64,000 nt of DNA from Ifrita kowaldi (GCA_013398055.1 VZRS01007674.1:1130470-1194469), one strand, 5' to 3'; positions 20,416 to 34,200 are shown, counted from the first letter of the stretch. Notes: generated by a model not told the origin, from the letters alone. Translations and numbers: made by a program.

Positions 20416-23400
20416 GATCTTAAGTAAACATTGAGGTAACAGAGTTTCTGATGTGGCAGTTTCCATCCCAAGATGGTTTTCTGTCCTTGCCTTTCCCCAT
20501 CACTTTGGAAGGCTTCCTGGATAGCTACTGGAGGACAGGGGTGTAAGAAACAGGGAAGATAGGAGAATAAATAATATGTTCTAGTATGTCTGTTCATTAG
20601 CAATATATCCAGCACTAGTGCAGTGATTGGGGCACTTCTTACCTCTTCTAGACAAAGTCATGTTCAAAGAATAAACATTGACACTTCATTTCTACAGTGG
20701 AGGGCAAAGGCTTGGGGGAGGAATGGAAAAGGCCTTCAAGCCTAAACAGTAAAGAGCCTCCTTTCTAGAAGTTACATTTTTAAAAGTTAACTTTCAGTCC
20801 CTTTTTGCAATGTTATTAAACCAGCTTTTTGGTAGAATTCCCTTTTTTTTTTCTCCCCGAAGTTTGACTGAATTCCCAGGTCACACATTTAGATGCATCA
20901 GTCTGCTAAAACTTTTTTCAATAAACAGCAATTGAAGTATAAGGATAATCCCATGAGTATGTAGGTGTTAAGTCCAAAACAAAGTAAATTTTTTCCTATT
21001 GATTTAATTGCTCCATTTAATAAAACTATAGCTCAGCATGTAAAGTGGTCTGCTTTTTGTGCTTCTATTTTGATGTTTCTGGAAAAGTGAAGGCATTCTG
21101 CAATTCAAATTCTCCTTGGTAAAATATGCAGTATAATAATTCTCTCTATTCTGTGCTGTTACATTCTGGTGTTTCCCAATGTTTTGCTGCAGGTTTAAGT
21201 TTACTGTGGGCTAGCAAAATACCAGTACAAATGTATTTCAGAAATCTTTTGCTGACAGTAACATAACTAACAGCTTATACTAACAAAAAAAAGTCTTGAG
21301 TTTGAAATCTATATTGTTCTTTCCATCTCAGACTTAGCATTCTTAGAAGACTTAATTTTGCATTTAACAAAGTTGTATAAAGTAGTCTGAACAATTTATC
21401 TTGTTTGAATAAATGGGAACTTCCTTAGCTAGTTGAGGAGTGAAATAGTTTAAAAACTACTCCTCATATTTAGGAAGATAATGACTGCCATAACCATCAC
21501 AAATTCAATAAAAAATATTAATTCAAAGAGTTAGCTTATGTTTAAAGTGCAAGCAGTGGGATCAGTTTCAAATGGTGTCAGATAAGGACAAGTACATAAA
21601 CTTTTCCTTAGTTCTTCTACTGAACATGATCTTGGTAGAAATTTACTTGTACTCCTCTGTCTTTGCTTGATACAACTTATTTTGCTTGTAGCTATTTAAA
21701 GCCCCTGCGATCCACTTTGATTTTAGCCAAGATGAATTGCTTAGAGTTTGTTGAGAATATGTAATATGTAACCTTTTATGTCCTAGATGGTACTTAATAT
21801 GTACACGAATCACTGTCACTGAATCATCATCTCAGTACAAAGACTCAAGTGATGTTACTTAAAGGCCTTCTGTTAGTGATAACAAATATATTTAACCTTA
21901 TGCAGTGAGGTGTGTTCTGCTATGAAGGACCTGATACTTAGTTTAGAAGTGTCTAGGTTCAGTAGATTCATAAAAGTTATTTCGATGCATGTTCTGATAT
22001 ACTCATTCTCAGAGTAACTTCCCCATTCCTCTCTTCTCTTTGGCCCTTACCTCAGTTTTCTCTCCTTTCTCATTCTCTGATCTGTTTGGGCAATTCCCTT
22101 TACATTTAAAAACTTAAGAGTGGTGCTGTCTCCATTAAATTATGTTCCAAATCCTTAACCGTTTTTGCTGTCAGGAAAATGTAAATCCAACTTGCAAATT
22201 CATACTAGCAAGGTGTAAATTTGTTTTAATTTTGAGCCTCATGGCCAACAAACAGATACACTGGGTCCTAAGATCTTCAGACCTCTGACAGGAAAACAAA
22301 CACACTCTACAGAAGGGTAGGCAGAGAATTCTGTTTACTCTTTTGGATTAACTACACGTCTTGACCTTTCAATGACTTCAGCATTTGAAAAAGTCATTGC
22401 TGTAGCATGCTGATGAAATCAGCTGATGTTGACTCTTCTGCATAACCACATCTGCTGTACTTTGTCCAAGAATTGGAAAAAAAATCATGTTGTAGTGATT
22501 AGAAATAAAAGATTAACACTGTAATATCAGAAGAGAAACTATCAATTTATAACTTTTTTTTTATTGAAGCATAGGTCAAATGTGTAGAGGCATTAATTCC
22601 TCAGTACTATCCTGAGTGTAGTGAGACCCTGATGTCATTAAATAAACCCCTGGTTTTAGTAATGTTAAATACAGTGACCAAGGGTCATTTAAGGTGTGTC
22701 AGTTCTTACTTAAAAATGATCTGCAGTGAAATTCAGCCTTTACATTACACTGTGAATTTCTCTTCAGCCATGCTAAGCTTAGTGAGCTGGGTGTGAGATA
22801 AAGCACTTGCCACTTTCTCTTGATAACCACAGACAAGTACCAAGTTGGAACAGCCAGGCATTTGCACTAATTTAACTGAGCTTGGTTGAAATTGGCCAAG
22901 CCTCACAATTCATGGATGGAATTCAAGCAAAATTTTATGTTGGGGTGAGGAACCTGCATTAATGCAGTATCAGGGTTAAGCAAACTGAACTGTCTCCCTT
23001 CTGCAGCATGTGTTTTGTTGTACTCTTTCCTGAAGCCAGTGAACCACACCAGTGTTTTTTATTTAAATCACTATGTAATGTGCTGAAGTGGCACCATGCT
23101 GCTTTGGAAGTAATTTTCACCAGTACAATGATGATTAAGTGAGTTTTCTGAACTGGTTCCGTTTGATTTCACAATGAAGTTTGTCACTTGAATCAGGTCT
23201 GACTCTGCTATGGCTCCTACAGAAGGGGATCTTACAACTATCTGAACAAGAATCTATTTCTAAAGTCTGAAAAAGTAAGCAGTAACCTACAGTTGTTGAC
23301 ACTGATTTAACTACTGCTATAGTAATCCCTGGATATTGCATCCAGTCTCCTGCAGAGGCAGGAGTTTTAGTGCTAATCACAAATGGTAGGGGTTGTCTCC

Positions 23401-25331
23401 TATCCATGAGTTTAGAAATGGTGAAAGAAAAGTCTTTATCATGAAACTGTTGGAGTAAGTTTGCACCTTACTCCAATGCTCAATATTTACACAGTACAGA
23501 TAGCTCCTGAAATAAAGTATATGAGCACAACAAGTAGGAATTGCAGTGATTTACTAACTGTTGTAGTTATTAGATGGCACTGCTCCTGAAAACTCTGGGC
23601 TCTCATGAAGGCAAAGGGGAGATTCAGAACTGGAAACTAAGGCAGTGGAAAGGTGTGCATTTTTGCATTTGCTGTGATACTAACAATAAAGAAGGCAAGA
23701 AAAGCTTTGGAGAAAAGTCACCTGCACATTTGGTATAAACATCTGTTCTTTAGTTATTTCTGTCAAATCACCAGCTTTCAAAGAGAAATCTAATAAATTA
23801 CTCAAAGTTCCTGTAGACAAAAATACTTGTCCAAAATTGCTGTCTTCAGGGCCTTTGATGTAGCTGGTACTTAGCCTTAAATGTATAGTTAGTAACTTCC
23901 CCTGGCAAATAATAGTTCCCTAAATGCTTCCTTCATAGCAGTGTGGCCAGAACTGATCACTGGTCTTAAATAATTCAGTGCTTACCTTCTGTGCAAGCCT
24001 ACTCAGGAGGAAGGCAGTAGTTACTGAATGTGCCAAAAAAATTCAGTTCTGCTGCTGCCTTTCTAAACAATGAGAAAGGTCATAAATGGATTCTACTATT
24101 CATTCAGGCACTAGAAGAGTGGGAAGCTGAACCCACATCTGCAGGGTAGATCACTGATGACCATTCCATAGGCTATTTTGGGAAGCTGAGAAACCTGTTT
24201 CTTCTGCTGAAGATGCCTGTTGTAGCAGAGAATTTACACACGGAAAACATCTGGTCTATGGCTGGCACAAAAGAAAGATTGCCAGTCTGCTTCCAGTTCC
24301 ACATACTGTCAGACAACTCTCTTCAATACAAAATGCATCATCTAGTCCTTTGAACAGAAACCAGAATTTCAGTGCAGTCTTCGCTTGACCCGTGACTGCT
24401 TCTGTTTGTAATAAAAACCTGTTGCATTAAACTAACTGTACAATGCTTTTAATTTCTGTGGCAAGTTAGGAAAAAAAAAAATTGCGGCTGTTTTGAGAGC
24501 CATAATGTAAAACATCACTGCCACGTGTCTAGACATAACTGTTAAATCTAATTAGAGTAATAAATACAAGGAGGCCACCTCATGTTGGCTGTGACTTCGT
24601 GCCCTTAATCATAGAACTGAATTATGTAGTTTCTAATTATGGCAAATGCACAGTACAACCACGTGAACTGAAAGGAAGTTGAGCTGTGCTGCTCATGGGG
24701 AGTACATTGAGATGTGGGAAGTTGCATCTGAAGTTATAGGATCTGATAGTTGCATCTGAATTATAGGATGTAGTTACACCTGCATAAAATATACACTGTA
24801 TCAGGGTCTCTGAAGGGCCTTGAACACTACTTACAGCTTCTGTATGACCCAAATGTTCCTCATCCTTTTTTTTTTTTTGAATCCCCAAACTATACATCCA
24901 AATTATTTAAGGCACAGTTATTTATGGTTACTGTTGGCAGCATTCAGGAGGTAGAGTTCATTCCTCACTCTGACCCTAGCATCAGAGATCCTTGATCCTA
25001 ATCCTACTGCTCAGAGAGTCCTAGATATTCTGTGAACAAAACAGAAGCAGTAATTTGGACCGACTGCCAGCACAGAAAAATAACAGCTATAAATTCATGC
25101 CATGAGGAAATTGGAAAGGAAGCTTCTATTTTCCTTCCTCTGACCCAAAGTTGTCACTGAGATATCAGTGGGCCAACAATGTGTTTGTAGCTCATTGTCA
25201 CAAGTCTTCATACCAGATAAATACTCCTTGTAATGTGTCCTTTTAATGACTGGCAGTGTGCCTGCCTAATGTGACAATTGGTACATTTGCAAGTGTGATA
25301 TACCTTGGTATTTTAATCTTTATTTATGCAG
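20416..25331. other. COX7A2L intron 1, remainder
   Basis: AT-rich intronic DNA ending in the acceptor 'tttatttatgcag' before exon 2. It holds a small hairpin at 21434-21466 and an approximate 28-bp tandem duplication at 24721-24776. I find no other gene, RNA or recognisable repeat. Confidence 0.65.
24721..24776. repeat. Two imperfect 28-bp tandem units
   Basis: Two units each starting GTTGCATCTGAA and containing TTATAGGAT are repeated head to tail with small differences. A minor local duplication inside intron 1. Confidence 0.7.
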
Positions 25332-25463
25332 GGACTCAAACCATTAGTTCCCACTGAATCCCCAGCTCCGATTTTTGGGACAAGTAAACCTCCTTCACAT
25401 GTACCAGAAGCTGAGTCTTTCTTGGGTAAAAACAAGGTGCCAGACCTACAGAAAATTTTTCAG
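25332..25463 (+). CDS. COX7A2L: COX7A2L exon 2 (residues 25-68)
   Basis: Encodes 44 residues in phase 0, beginning GLKPLVPTESPAPIFGT and ending GKNKVPDLQKIFQ. It is bounded by an ag acceptor at 25330-25331 and a CAG|gtaatg donor. Human exon 2 is the same length and shares GLKP and GKNKVP-LQK-FQ; the middle (about residues 43-54) is the divergent linker. GKNKVPDLQK is the hallmark that COX7A2L shares with COX7A subunits and marks the start of the COX7A-like domain that docks onto complex IV, while the upstream linker is the part that contacts complex III in published supercomplex structures. Confidence 0.96.
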
Positions 25464-26354
25464 GTAATGACAACTTTGAGAGTAACTTAAAGAAGACTGG
25501 AGAGTGGGACATATCTGTCCTTATTTTAACATAGCTAACTACTTTTGCCATTCTACAATACCTAAATTCTGTAAAGTCTAGTCAAGAAACTGTCAAGTAC
25601 AGTATAACTTGTGTACTTGTACTATACTACAAAGTATGTGCCTTCTATAGGAGATAAATACAGAAAGTGGATAAATGCAGTAACACTGTCTTTTTGCTGA
25701 CTTTAGAAATTGTTGTATTATTTGACTATTGGAAGCACTTTGTCTCTGGCAATCCAAGTGTATGCCTTAAAGCAGATGTGTAGGAGCAAAGCAAATCACT
25801 ACGGTTTTGTGTATAACCATTTGAATGTTGCTGAAGCTGTTTATAGTGCAGTATAAGAGCAGCACAGTAAAGTTTTCCAAGCCAGTTTGTTAGCTATGCA
25901 ATTTCTAAATGTAGTAGGGCTTTTCTTAAAACAAATTAGTTAAGCTTTTTTTTTGTAAGCATCAAGAATGTGCTTTATAAAATGTTCCCTTTTCTCTCTT
26001 ACATGCCACTTCCATTTGGATAGTGTCAGTCTGACTTGGTGAATAATTTTTTATACATATCTTTCCACATTCTGTTGTTAGTGACACTTTTCCTATCCAG
26101 GTCCTCTTGAGAAATATTTCAAGATATATTCTTTCTGCTTGCACTTAACAGCTTTGGCTAACAAAATTAACCTGCCTTCGCATTTGTCTTGCTAGATAAA
26201 ACCCACATAATACACTTGGTTGTAGTGAGCCTGTTTGTCAGGAGGTTTCCCTCTTGGAAGTCTCTTAATTTACCCAAGGTAGCTTATTCCTTAATGACCT
26301 CAGTATGGGTGTTGACTTCTTTTTGCTTGTTTTCTCCTTGAACTCTTCCCACAG
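25464..26354. other. COX7A2L: COX7A2L intron 2
   Basis: An 891-bp intron from gtaatg to a pyrimidine-rich acceptor ending 'actcttcccacag'. AT-rich, with no repeat or nested gene recognised. Confidence 0.9.
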
Positions 26355-26495
26355 AGATCAGATGGGCTGCCAGTACACCTGAAGCGAGGAGTTCCAGATA
26401 AGCTGCTCTATCGGACCACGATGGCTCTGACGATAGGAGGGACAATCTACTGTCTGGTAGCACTGTACATTGCCTCACAGCCAAAAAATAAATGA
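26355..26495 (+). CDS. COX7A2L: COX7A2L exon 3 (residues 69-114, stop)
   Basis: Encodes 46 residues and a TGA stop, beginning RSDGLPVHLKRGVPDKLLYR and ending ALYIASQPKNK. It holds the COX7A signature LKRG-PD-LLYRTTMAL, a single transmembrane helix at about residues 90-108 (ALTIGGTIYCLVALYIA), and the conserved C-terminus SQPKNK. The total of 24 + 44 + 46 = 114 residues equals human COX7A2L. The region LPVHLKRG includes a histidine (residue 76 here). Mouse strains with a two-residue deletion in this neighbourhood make a short form impaired in supercomplex assembly, so the full-length sequence here corresponds to the functional long form by length. Confidence 0.97.
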   Translation, partial: RSDGLPVHLKRGVPDKLLYRTTMALTIGGTIYCLVALYIASQPKNK

Positions 26496-27492
26496 ACCAC
26501 ACCTCATGGGACTCGCAGCACTCCTCTGATGGACCTCCTGCATGTACCTCTTTGCACTTAAATCTGTTCCCTGTGATCACATAGGGTTCATTATTCAGAT
26601 CAGATTTCTTGGAGAAAACGTTTTTAAATCGGTTGCCTTATGTATTGTGAAAAACCCATATAAACAGAGAAATACACAATTTTAACATACGGTTGTAGCT
26701 TTTCTTGTCTTGCAGGAGTTTATGAACAGTTGGAGAAAGTTAAGCTTTTCCTTCCTTCTCTCCCCCAACTTAAACAACATTAGAGAGAGAAAAGAACAAA
26801 TAATTTGTGGACTGTGCAGCACATTCCTTAGTGGAAGGATGCTGCTAGTTTCCAAAACACTAAAAGCAGATAATTTAATTGTTATAGCTTACTGGGAACC
26901 TGTTTCTGTCCTATACAGGTAATTTTACATAAGCAGCTGGCAATGGAACTTTTCCAAATGCTGGTATATCATCTAATAATATACCACCTCTGGTGGTAGG
27001 ACAAAGGGCTTGTCTCCCTGGAGCATTTAAAATGGATTTATTCCATAACTTTAGCATCACTATATGCAGCAGAGTGCACCAATATTGTAGCATCAGTTAC
27101 ACCAGTTTTTGGACTTTCCTTTGTCAAACTATATTATCATGCAATAAAGATAACTACATAAAAACTACTAAAACAGGCAAGTCTCGAAAGTTTCAGACCA
27201 TTTCAGCATGCCTGATAGTGAAATAAACATATTGATACACTTCTAAGTTCAGCTTGTAGATCTCAGATCAGAAGATTGATTCAGCTACCTTACTGTCATC
27301 TTTTTGAGATGTTAAATCTCTTAAAACCCTCTCCCAGACCACACTGTGTGTTTAACTGTAATTTTTGGTGAAACAGGTCACTGTCATAACTCAGCTGCTT
27401 ATTATTTTCAGTGCCTGCAGATAGCTGTTTATGTATACATATTCACACACATTTTCTTTGCTCTGTGGATGGAAGAGAGACAAGCCAATAAA
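26496..27492 (+). other. COX7A2L: COX7A2L 3' UTR and candidate poly(A) signals
   Basis: After the stop codon, canonical AATAAA hexamers occur at 27143-27148, 27222-27227 and 27487-27492. Use of the first would give a 3' UTR of roughly 0.65 kb. The sequence alone does not tell which site is used, and the 3' boundary is therefore open. Confidence 0.6.
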
Positions 27493-28021
27493 ACCCTTTA
27501 TGCATTCCCTTTCCCTTGTAATAGCATAACCTTGAACTGCAAGTTTCATACAGGTCTTCACAAAAACCATCCTCCAATTTCATAGCTCCTCCCCTGCCCC
27601 TGAACACTGATTTGCTGGCTGCTGTAAAGACCCATCTGTCCCAGAACTGTGTAGAAACAACCTTCAAAGTACATAAGAAAAACAGTTGATAAAGGAAAAC
27701 AAAACTACCTTTTTTCAATCTTTTACTAAAAACATTCTGATTTTTTTCCAGTTAAGTTACATCAAAGCCTTATTGCTGTTTCGTAGGAAAGAAGATAGGT
27801 GCTCGTACTGTGATCTCAGGTTTCAGTCAATGTTGGTATTTCAGGATGGGAGTGATTTAAGTCAATGAAAAATAATTTTGTAAGGACAGCAGGAGTCAGT
27901 AGCAGATAATAAATTCTGCGGGAATTGACAATTGTGTTGCTTCCATTGATAAAATATTTTCTCCTCAGTAGCCCATGCTTCCATGGCACTACATCTTGTG
28001 CTGTAGGCTGTTAAATACTAC

Positions 28022-28065
28022 AAAAAAAGAAAAAAAAAAAGAAAAGAAGAGAGAAAGAGAAAACA
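28022..28065 (+). repeat. Polypurine (A/G) tract
   Basis: About 40 uninterrupted A and G bases: A-runs, then GAAAAGAAGAGAGAAAGAGA. A homopurine tract of this length can form triplex (H-DNA) structures, and it may simply be a decayed A-rich tail or microsatellite. Confidence 0.75.
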
Positions 28066-28211
28066 GCACAGTAGGGTCTTGTCTGTCTTCCCTACATACC
28101 ATCTATCAAGCACTGCCTACAAGAATTTTCCAATAAAGGGTATTTTGCACATAAACTTGACAGGTAGATTTTCATGAAGCTGAGCTTTGCTCAGAGTGCT
28201 TAGTTTTCTGA

Positions 28212-28285
28212 TTTGGTTTTGGTTTATTGGAGGGGTGGTTTGGGTTTTTCTTTTTTTTTGGTTTTGTGGTGGGTTTCTTGTTTTA
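28212..28285 (+). repeat. T/G-rich low-complexity tract
   Basis: T and G dominated sequence with short G-tracts (TTTGGTTTTGG, GGAGGGGTGG, GGTGGG). It resembles the tract at 329-391 and the reverse complement of the one at 36392-36482. Confidence 0.6.
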
Positions 28286-31200
28286 AGCCAACTATTTTTA
28301 GCGCTCATCTAGAGGGTAACAACTTTCTGCTTGTTGCTAAAGCAGATGTGGATAAAATAACTGAGCTGTTATCCCACAGCTCATTAGCCAGTGGGAATAC
28401 CCTCGTGAAAGGAATGGCAGCCTTAGCACTCAGGCCCAGCTTGCTGAAAGGAGTACAGTTAGGACACTGGGTTCATGTCTTGCAGTCAGAGGTCATGGCA
28501 GAAGCCACAGATAGCAGAATTGCCCTGGGCCTCCCTTTTTCCAGCTCTTTGTCAGCAGCTAAGAACATGTGCCAAAGGGACAAAAACCACCCATCAGATT
28601 TTGCAAATAAACAGAGACTACATAATCCATTGCACCTCTCTCCCCCCTCCCCCCACCAGTGTCTGGGTTTTGAAAAACTATTTTCACTTTGTCCTTCTCG
28701 CAAAAGCTGACCCAGGTGAAGCAGGATGAGAGTTCTGCTTCAGCTTGTGAGATTCACACCCCTGGTTTGGTTGGAGGTTAAAGAACAAAGAGGGTTGTCT
28801 GCAGCCATTGAGTACAGCTGCAGGTCTGAGGGAAAGGGCAGAGTGCATTTCTGTGTTCCCTCAGCAAAGTGCTCTGAAAAACGAGACAGCTTCCAAGCTG
28901 TAGCCACTTTAGTCTGTGGCAGCCAAATCTTGCCCCCTTCCTCAAGTAGTTTTGCGATCATCGTGAAGAAATTGCAACATGATAAACCCTTTTTCTTCCT
29001 AGAGGAAAAAACCTAAAATATGTCTATTTTAAAATACTAATGCCAGACTTCTGTGAGGATTCAAGAGGGTCCAAATGTTTTGAATTATCTGTGATACAGA
29101 GACCTAATCATCATTTTAAGCCTTCAAGAGCACACTTACCTCTAAAAAGAGTAGTCTGACCCTGGCCTGATTGTTAAATAAAGTCTTAAGTAAGAAGAAC
29201 CAGGAGTGACTTGCAGCATCAAGGCTACTTCAATATTGTGAGTTGTCATCCTCAGAAGTAAGAATCTGATGGGAACTGCAACTTCTTTATAGTGTTATGT
29301 TCTTGTTTTTTAAATACCCTCTCAGTTTTGCCTTAGAAAATGTGTAATCTACCAACACAGAGGATGGGGGGGAAAAAAAAGCATTTTTAAAATGCTAGCT
29401 TATACTCTAGTGTTTTGGTTTGAATGTATATTAGAGAATAAATTATAATAAGCTCTCATACCCCAAGGTGCCGAGTTTGGAAGCGAAAGCAGCTGAGATT
29501 TAGAATACACTGGAACAAAATTATCTCATGGATAATCATCCATCCCCCATGGCATTATCTGATTGTTGAGAGACACTGGTTTTCCTTCTTAAATGATTTC
29601 TCTGGCAACCTGGATTCAACAGTTATATCTTTGTAATGGTTTTTAAATAAGATCTCCTCCCCTACCTTTTGTGTGGGAGTAGTAGAATAAATGCGTTTGA
29701 GAAGACGTTGATAGTATGCACATACGTCTTTCAGCTGCTTTAAAAATTAAAGTGTGTTAAGGAGAGGATTCCTCCACAGTATTTTAGTGTGACCATACAG
29801 CCTCAATAGGCTTTTATCTTAACATTTAAAATTGTAAACAGACTGATTATTTCCATACTGAGACATTAACTGTTTGATCTTGCCTTAAAGCAAAGCTTTC
29901 AAATTAAAAGGCACTGTAAGGAATAAAAACATGAAAAACTAGAAAATGGGGAGTCTAATCTTACAGACCTAAAAAAAGCCAAAATGAGTGTTTAAGAACA
30001 GTTTCTTTGCATACAGGTACATGGTACTTATTCTGTCTTTATCCTTCTTTCTGCCTTCCAAGAAGCTTTAAGAATCACAGATCAGATGGGTTTTTTTTTT
30101 TGGTGATTCCTCTCACAAACCATTACCACTGCAGATCCTAAAATTTGAAAAATCCAGATACTTTTGTACAAAGAGAAAAATGAGCATGTATTGGCTAAGT
30201 TGTGTGTAAAATCATGCTAAACTGCTCTAAAAGAAGAGGCAAGATATCTGCATTTTATGACATAATATACTACATTTTTCCCCTTTCCAGCCCTTCACCT
30301 CAGTGAAGAGTTTCACAAGGAAGCCAAAGCTTGATCTCTGTTTTAAAATGGACAGTGGGAAGCATTTGCCTGTATTCTAAGCATTAATGTTAAGCAACAG
30401 GCACAATAAACAACCTTTTAAGCATTTTGCATATTCAGTACTAATCGCATCTTCATTTATAAAAGATCATTAATTTGAAACAATTCCAGTTAGCTGCAGT
30501 GCAAGTGATGCACAGATTGCTAAGAGACAGAAACATATTTGCTGTGAGAGGGAGTGCAAGCATTCCTGTGGATCAGGAAATAGGGTATATGTCAATATGT
30601 CAAGCATCAGTGTGGCATCTCACTAACACCAGATTTTATCTCCTGGTGCTTCTCATGTGATCCCAGACTGCTTTTGGATATAGCACTAGACAGAAGGAAT
30701 CATTTTTTTGCACATTAATTATCTCAAAATACAAGAAAGTTGAATTTAAATGTGTGTTTTCTCACTCAGTCTATTGCAGACAGCCCAGATCTGGGCTGCA
30801 AGAAGGCAGTCATCATCCTCTGGCTCCAAAGAGACATGATACTCCTGATAAAATGGTTTTTTTCTGAATGATTTTGCCTGGTGGATTCAGTGCTGCAAAA
30901 CTGGGGAGGTGGGAGAGGGGGAAGTATTTTCCCTCATTTCACATCAGCTGCAAACCACTCTTGTTTTTCCCCCTTCCTCACTCCCATGGTTTTATTCTGA
31001 AGATCATGAAAATTTTTCTAGTTACTTCCTTTTTTACAGCATTTCTTAAATATTCTGTCCCACAAAAGAAATGAAATTGTTTCTAAGGGCTTCAGGAGAA
31101 CTTCTGAAATATTCATATCATATTCATATAATTTGTCACGTGTATTTTTTTCTCTGCAAGCTGGAACAAACCCTGGAAGTCTCCTTTGTCAAGTACACGA

Positions 31201-34200
31201 TCCTGTCAACCCACTGACAGTCTTACTTCAGTGAGAAGTCTTTGAAGAAGCTGTTCTACAGGTGTGAAAATGTAGGGGCATCAAATGAGTTGCCGCTTGC
31301 AAGCACCAAACTGTATTTCAAAGAAATAGAGGAAATACTTCTTCCCCACAATGTTCTTACACTTCGAGCCATGTTACCTCAAATGTATTTTTGTACCCTC
31401 TTTCATATCTTCCTTACAATTCAGTCGCACACATTCATTTTGCTGTAAGTGCTTTATCTATTTATGGTGTGGTGCTACCTCAAACCTCCTGGATACCTTT
31501 CACCGCTGAGCCCTAATTCTGAGTACCCAAACTGGAAATTTAGGCATCAATTATAGCATTCATTTCTTACAAAGATTTCACTTGAGGCAGGGAGCTGACA
31601 GCATCCATAGCAGAGTTCATTACAATCTGCCAAGGTTAGCCAGATGTTCTTCCAACCACAGGAAGCCATTCTTATCCTTTATCCTTTTGAATGGTTCTTG
31701 TTACCTGCGAGGAAGATCATCTGTGTAATCCTTAGTTGCTTACCTACTCACAAGAGAAGACTGTACATTATCTAATCCCCAATACTGAATAAATGCGAAT
31801 TGTGTCTTCCTTTAAACTAAAAGCAGAGCAGCACTCTGGAAGGAAACAAAGAGAACATGTTTGGTGGAGTGGAGAGCTTGTAAATGTCAATTCCACCAAC
31901 TTGATCCTGACTCGTAGCAAAGAGAGCAAGACTAATGATGTGCAGCTTTTCTAGCATAAAGAACAAGTGCTCCATATTAAAGCTTGTTCTTGCATAAGCT
32001 TAAGGAAAATTTATTAGTCTTCTAATTGGAACTGATTAAGCAATTCTGCTCATATGCAAAACAAAACCCACACTTCATCATACTCATTGTCAGCAGCATA
32101 ACCCTGCAGAATTAACAGGAGGCTAGACTTTAGGCTCTTACAAAACAACAGTACCAAAACCCTTTTCTGCAGTCAGGCAGGTTGGAGTCCGTGTAAGGTT
32201 CATAAGGTGGAGACACCAAGCACCTTGTTGCACTGTATCCTTACACTGTCTCTTCAGAGACACTTATTTTCAAAACAAACCAAAAGAATGATTTCTGGCA
32301 CTCTCAGAGACTTGCAGGTTTCACCTGGAGCTCTTTCTGAAGCTCTGTAACAGCCTTCCATGGGCACTGGAGAATGGCTCACTAGACAAAGGAGTGAGTT
32401 TTTGCTTGGACACATTCCCAGCTATGCAAAACCTCACAGATAACGCCTGTCAAACCTGCCCGCAGAGAAGCTGTGTATTTGATCTCCCTCTACTGCAGCA
32501 CATATAAAATATAAGCATAATACAATATCCAAATGTGACAGTATTAACATGCTAGAATAATTCCAAAAGACACGTGCCCTTCAGGAAATTTATCGAGTGT
32601 GTGGCGTCTCTTTAATTTCACTGACCAACAGCTTGCAATAAAAAACTGTGGTATGGATTTCCTGGATGACAAACTCAAATCCTATGTTCTTTATTTAAAT
32701 TGTATTGGATAAACCAAACTAAGGGAAAACAGAAAGAATCTGTCGGTCTCAGTATTAACTAGAGTCATCCCTTCTCCCTGGTTTGCTGCTGCTCATCCCC
32801 AGGAGATGCTTTTCCTGCCACTTTTCCTGGAAGCGGGAAGCAATAAGTAATTGCGTGCCTGTACGCAGTGTGATTTTTCTTTCTTCTAGAACAAGGGAGA
32901 CTGGGTGACCATAGAATAACCAACTTGTTTCCGTGACACCCATTCCTTTCTTTATGGATGCAACCAAAGAGCTCGGCTCTGCAGTTTTCTCCAAAACTGT
33001 AGTGCCTCACATGCCTGACAGGCCTAAGGAAGGAAAGGCCTTCATGGATACTCTGGTTCATCAACAGCAGGCAATGAGAGAAAAGGGGAATTGATATTTG
33101 CTCTCTCTGGAAACAAAGCCACCAGGACTACATGAAGCTGTCACCTGTAAAAAGCACTGTGGAATACCAGCATGTCTACCAGGAACATCCCTAGTGACCA
33201 TGTGTCAGATGGTTATTCCGTATATACACATATGCGTGTGCGTTGATTATTTCAACTCTATGTTTTGGATTCCCTGTTTCCAAAATTCAGCAACTTTCAC
33301 CAGCTAGATGACAATCTCTTGTGTGAACACTTGTGTCCTCTAGTTTCTGCATACTGCAAACTCAAATGACACCTGATGCACACATTTTGTCAGGATCACT
33401 GATCTGTGTTTATCTTTTAATCTCTTTAAATTTTAACTGGCTGCGTAAGGGTCTTCAAATGCTCAATCAAGCCCAAACTGCCCTTTTAACATCCCTTGCT
33501 TTTATTAGGTATTTCCACTAAGCTTTTTCTGGATACCTATAGCATCTTTTATTAGCACTTCTGATCCTGATAACTGAGCCTTAAAGTTGCTGAACTCAGT
33601 GCACGAATGAGGAATTACGTGCTTTGTTTCTCAGAACTAACACACAGATGCGTATACATAGTGCCTGCATGGATAATTCTGGTTTTCAGTTGTACATCTG
33701 GAAAAATATATTTCCAGGAAGAGCAATAAATAAGTAAATGGAATCTAGTACCTGTAACAAACATTTTGCCTGTAACAAACAGGTTTGCACCACTGGTTTG
33801 AATAAATTGAAGTTACATGAAACCCAACAAAATCTGTCTTTATAAGACAAAGGAAATGTTTAAAAACCCCACTTTTTATCCAATATGTTGAAATCCATTC
33901 TAAACAATTTGGTGTTTAACTATTACTGCACTCTCAAACTTCATATTTTAACACACATTAGGCAAAAATGCACTTAAAATGCCTTGCTACTCCTTTTCTC
34001 ATTAAATAATTGTTTCAGTTTTACACTGCGAGGAGGTGCATGACTGCTCTCCTAGAGCTGAAAACGCTGAAGACATGATGGTCTCCAGCTGAGCTTGTGA
34101 AAGGTCTCAAACAAGTGGGTTTCTATTCATGTGTTTTTGTGTGGAAAAATTGCAAATATCCTATATGCTATCATTTTTAGAGTCAGCTTTGCCTAGTACT

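Noticed and set aside
28213..28710. Longest open frame in the window, about 165 codons on the plus strand
   Set aside because: It starts with a non-ATG codon in T/G simple sequence, shows no recognisable domain, overlaps an 84-codon plus-strand frame and a minus-strand frame, and is about the longest frame expected by chance in 64 kb.
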